From positions 1 to 64,000 of the forward strand of contig JAQOOI010000006.1 in NCBI GenBank assembly GCA_028554645.1: DNA of 64,000 nucleotides, read 5' to 3'. The stretch is from Omphalotus guepiniiformis (lineage: Eukaryota; Basidiomycota; Agaricomycetes; Agaricales; Omphalotaceae). Shown here piece by piece: positions 61,580-64,000 of this stretch. The position numbers and the translations under genes are program-made. Each line of letters opens with the position of its first letter. Position 1 is the stretch's first letter. The notes beneath the pieces were generated by a model. It was not told the origin of the DNA. It searched no databases and saw nothing but the letters and a program-made list of their open reading frames with translations.

Positions 61580-63188
61580 TATGGTTGAGAACAAGAGGAG
61601 AAGATTTGCTCGTGTTTTCATTTTTCCCTCTCACGGGAGCACGTGACACTTCTGCACCCCCCCTTTTTTTTGCGCGCGTTCACAGAGGCTCCAAATTCTC
61701 CTTTCTATACAAAACCTCCGCCTTTCGAGCGTGCGTGAGTTTACTAATATCCTGTTTCATAGCATGACGTTGAATACAGCGAACCGCGGACGAACATCTG
61801 TTTGTTCGACAAGGTATTTACGCGATCTCTATGTTTCGCAGAAGGTCAACATCTCGCGACGATAGACTCGGAGTCACTGAGTTTTGTCGGATGGACTCAA
61901 TGAGCTAACTCCTCGAGGCATGACTTGAATCCCAATCCCAATGGGAGTCGAGTGCTCAGCTGAGTATGCGTACAACTCTAATGGAAATGTTGAAGAAGGG
62001 TTCGTTCTCGTCAAATTATGAAGCAGACTCAATCCCCTAATCCACTTATAAGTTCCTGATAGATGTCCGTGTTAAGGTGAGCGACCTAAGAAGCCTTCAT
62101 ATCGTTCGAAGAGACCTGCTCGCGAGCGATGCTATTTCAAGTTGAAAAGAGGCGACAGAACTTGCGGATGGCCGACTGCTGGCAGTAATTTGAGCCTGGC
62201 ATTGTCGTAATTAGGCGTGTATGAGAAGGTACTTGCAGATGAATGCGGGTGAGATGCATAGAGGTTCAAATGAAATCTCCTAACTTGACTCAATGACGAT
62301 TCGGAACTATAAGTACTAACCACAACGTCAGTCTAGTTTCGAGAGTAACAGCGAAGCACGTAGTAAGGATGTACAGAATTCGTCGATGGCCGTTGGATGG
62401 AACATGCGTACTTACAAGACCAACGAGCCTCTACAGTAAAACACCATACACTAGGCGCCCAAGCGCCCACATCGCGCCCACAGTGGCTATGCCCAAGTTA
62501 CCGAAAACAAAAACTCCCCCTACCTACATACCTACCAAAAACAAAAACAACAAAAATCCTTTATTCAAGCGACGCCCACACTTACCATACAGCCATACAG
62601 CTAGGGCCCTCGTACGCATAAGCCCCTAGGGCGCTATCGATTATCCATTATCGCGCCGTTGTCGTCGTTGTACTGTATTGTAGCACAACCGTACGCGTAC
62701 CCTAGGCAACGAAGAAACAAAGAAACAAAGCAAGTAGACCTTCGCTTCGCTTCAACGGAGGGTCATAGCTGCATAAATGCAAATGCATATATTAAGGTCG
62801 AGGATAAGGAACATCGGTAGTTTTCAATTCTCCAACTCCCCAAGAAGAAACACCCGCGATACTATCGTATCGGCTCCGAATACTTCTACTCCTCCCACGT
62901 ATCGCTATCGCCCGAAAGGTCCCTTCATCCCTACACTTGAGCTTGAGTTTTGCCCTGCCTCCCTTCTTCCTTCCAGAAAAAAAAGAGCTCAACAGCTTAT
63001 CCCTACGCTTTGCCCATCGCAACTCGCCACACTGTGGCCAGTGGCCACATAACGACAAAGTCGCGTGACCGTGACCGTGTATCTCCCCCTATAAATTTCT
63101 CCCCTCCCTTCGTTCCCTTCTTGCTCTAACGCACCCACCAACACCACCACGAACATCGTTAACAACCTTGACTCTCTGACAAACCACG
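61580..63188. other. Intergenic, no gene recognised
   Basis: Only short frames without domains are present. Near 62640-62720 there are repeated 'gaaacaaagaaacaaagcaa' units. The last 150 bp, with 'ctataaattt' at about 63091, would be the promoter of the gene at 63189 (TATA-like box about 90 bp before its ATG). Confidence 0.5.
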
Positions 63189-64000
63189 ATGTTCTCAACC
63201 GCAACTACTTCCACTACCACCACCTCTTTCCTCACTTCAGCCTCACTGCGAGGTACCGCGACGACGTTCGCGAACGCTATGAGCCATGCCACCAAACTAG
63301 ATTTGCCGATCCCAATGGTGCATAGCTCAACGACATCAACAACCACCCTCGCCACACGATACATCCAAACCCTCACTCCTCCTCCTCATTCGCGGTTCCT
63401 TGCTTTCGGGTCGAGGTATCGCGAGTCGCGAGGGGTGCCAATGAATGATGAACGTGATGGACCTATTGGAAACACAACAGTAAGTCTTCATCACTTTACT
63501 TTGCGTTGGTTGGGTACTCACCAATACATTTCGCAATGTTAGATACCTCCGCCACCAAAATCACGTCAATTCTGGGACGTAGTCCTCTCCCCATCCGCAC
63601 CCGTACCTGCACAGGACCAAGTTCCTCGTTCATCCATCACTCAACACCCCTCACCCGCTATACGCGTACATGAGGAAGCGACCGACCACCTCCCTCTTCC
63701 TCTTGCCAAGCCCTACGACCACCTCTCACTCCTAAACCAATGCGCAGCCGAGGCCGAGGCGAATCTCGCAAAGGCGCGTACAGATAGGTCCATGGTGACA
63801 ATCAGCCCTGATTCAGATGGAACGAGCAGCAATGGCAGCAGCAGAGAGGGATTACTCTCCCCTCTCTCATTCCTCTCTCACGTTTCATCATTCAGCAGTG
63901 AAGCAACCAATCTCACTACAGACTCCGCCGACCCCAACCGTGATAAATCACGTTATACTCGCGGTCCGCTGTGCGAGTCACCAGTGGAGTATGGTTATGA
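63189..64000 (+). CDS. Ser/Thr/Pro-rich protein, partial (runs off right edge)
   Basis: Exon 1 is 63189-63479 (97 codons), and exon 2 starts at 63543 after a 63-bp GT-AG intron and is open to the window end. Exon 1 is Thr-rich with 'TPPPHSRFLAFG', shared with the gene at 32759-33751. Exon 2 starts 'IPPPPKSRQFWDVVL' and goes on through a helical Ala-rich block ('CAAEAEANLAKAR') to Ser-rich sequence ending near Glu-Tyr-Gly-Tyr. The paralogue has TGA in place of the Trp codon here. The protein looks disordered, with no known domain; function unknown. The start is the first ATG after the TATA-like box and matches the paralogue's start. Confidence 0.7.

Noticed and set aside
914..64000. Repeat-induced point mutation as the cause of all the stops
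   Set aside because: One stop is a T-to-A change and the surrounding sequence is not full of C-to-T changes; the transposons look unmutated.

Overview
This 64 kb window looks like an accessory, transposon-rich region of a basidiomycete, most likely an Agaricomycete (mushroom) genome. The clues are many very short GT-AG introns of about 50-60 bp, a family of F-box/LRR-like genes of the expanded agaric type, an intact Ty3 chromovirus with a C-terminal chromodomain, a Ty1/copia element, and a much larger Ty3-type element. I cannot name the species. No rRNA, tRNA or CRISPR array was seen.

Layout. 0-4.7 kb: the edge of a possible gene, then a decayed F-box-like gene and an intact F-box/LRR-like gene. 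4.8-29.8 kb: a small intron-bearing gene flanked by degenerate GTGTCA-type repeats, split by a nested pair of LTR retrotransposons. The outer one is a 6.2 kb chromovirus on the minus strand (6061-28745, TSD GCAGT). Its gag gene is split by a 16.5 kb Ty3-type element on the plus strand (10767-27289, LTRs of 1844 bp, TSD ACGT). Besides gag, protease and RT/RNase H/integrase ORFs, the large element carries two complete, intron-rich genes in antisense between pol and its 3' LTR (20381-21774, 7 exons, 342 aa; 22615-25141, 10 exons, 659 aa). This is the most unusual object in the window. 30.5-37.7 kb: a small secreted protein, a Ser/Pro-rich gene with a nonsense codon, and an inverted copy of the 0.9-4.7 kb F-box region. 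37.9-38.6 kb: a foldback element with CACTG termini. 38.8-45.7 kb: a short-chain dehydrogenase gene, an F-box/LRR-like gene and an 11-exon FAD-dependent monooxygenase gene. 47.3-54.8 kb: an F-box/LRR-like gene split by an apparently young copia element (48014-53803, TSD AGGGA). 55.8-61.6 kb: three more F-box/LRR-like paralogues, one the inverted copy of the gene at 41.2 kb. 63.2 kb to the end: a second Ser/Pro-rich gene running off the window.

How it fits together. Two inverted duplications spread the F-box/LRR-like genes; seven copies of one subfamily share the same four-exon plan, and two copies of a second subfamily sit beside them. The copies show several stages of decay: intact, premature stop plus lost splice donor, exonised intron, frameshift, and retrotransposon insertion. 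In all three LTR elements the paired LTRs read identical by eye, so all three insertions look recent. Exon models were built by hand from frame continuity and splice signals; boundaries may be off by a base or two where marked approximate.
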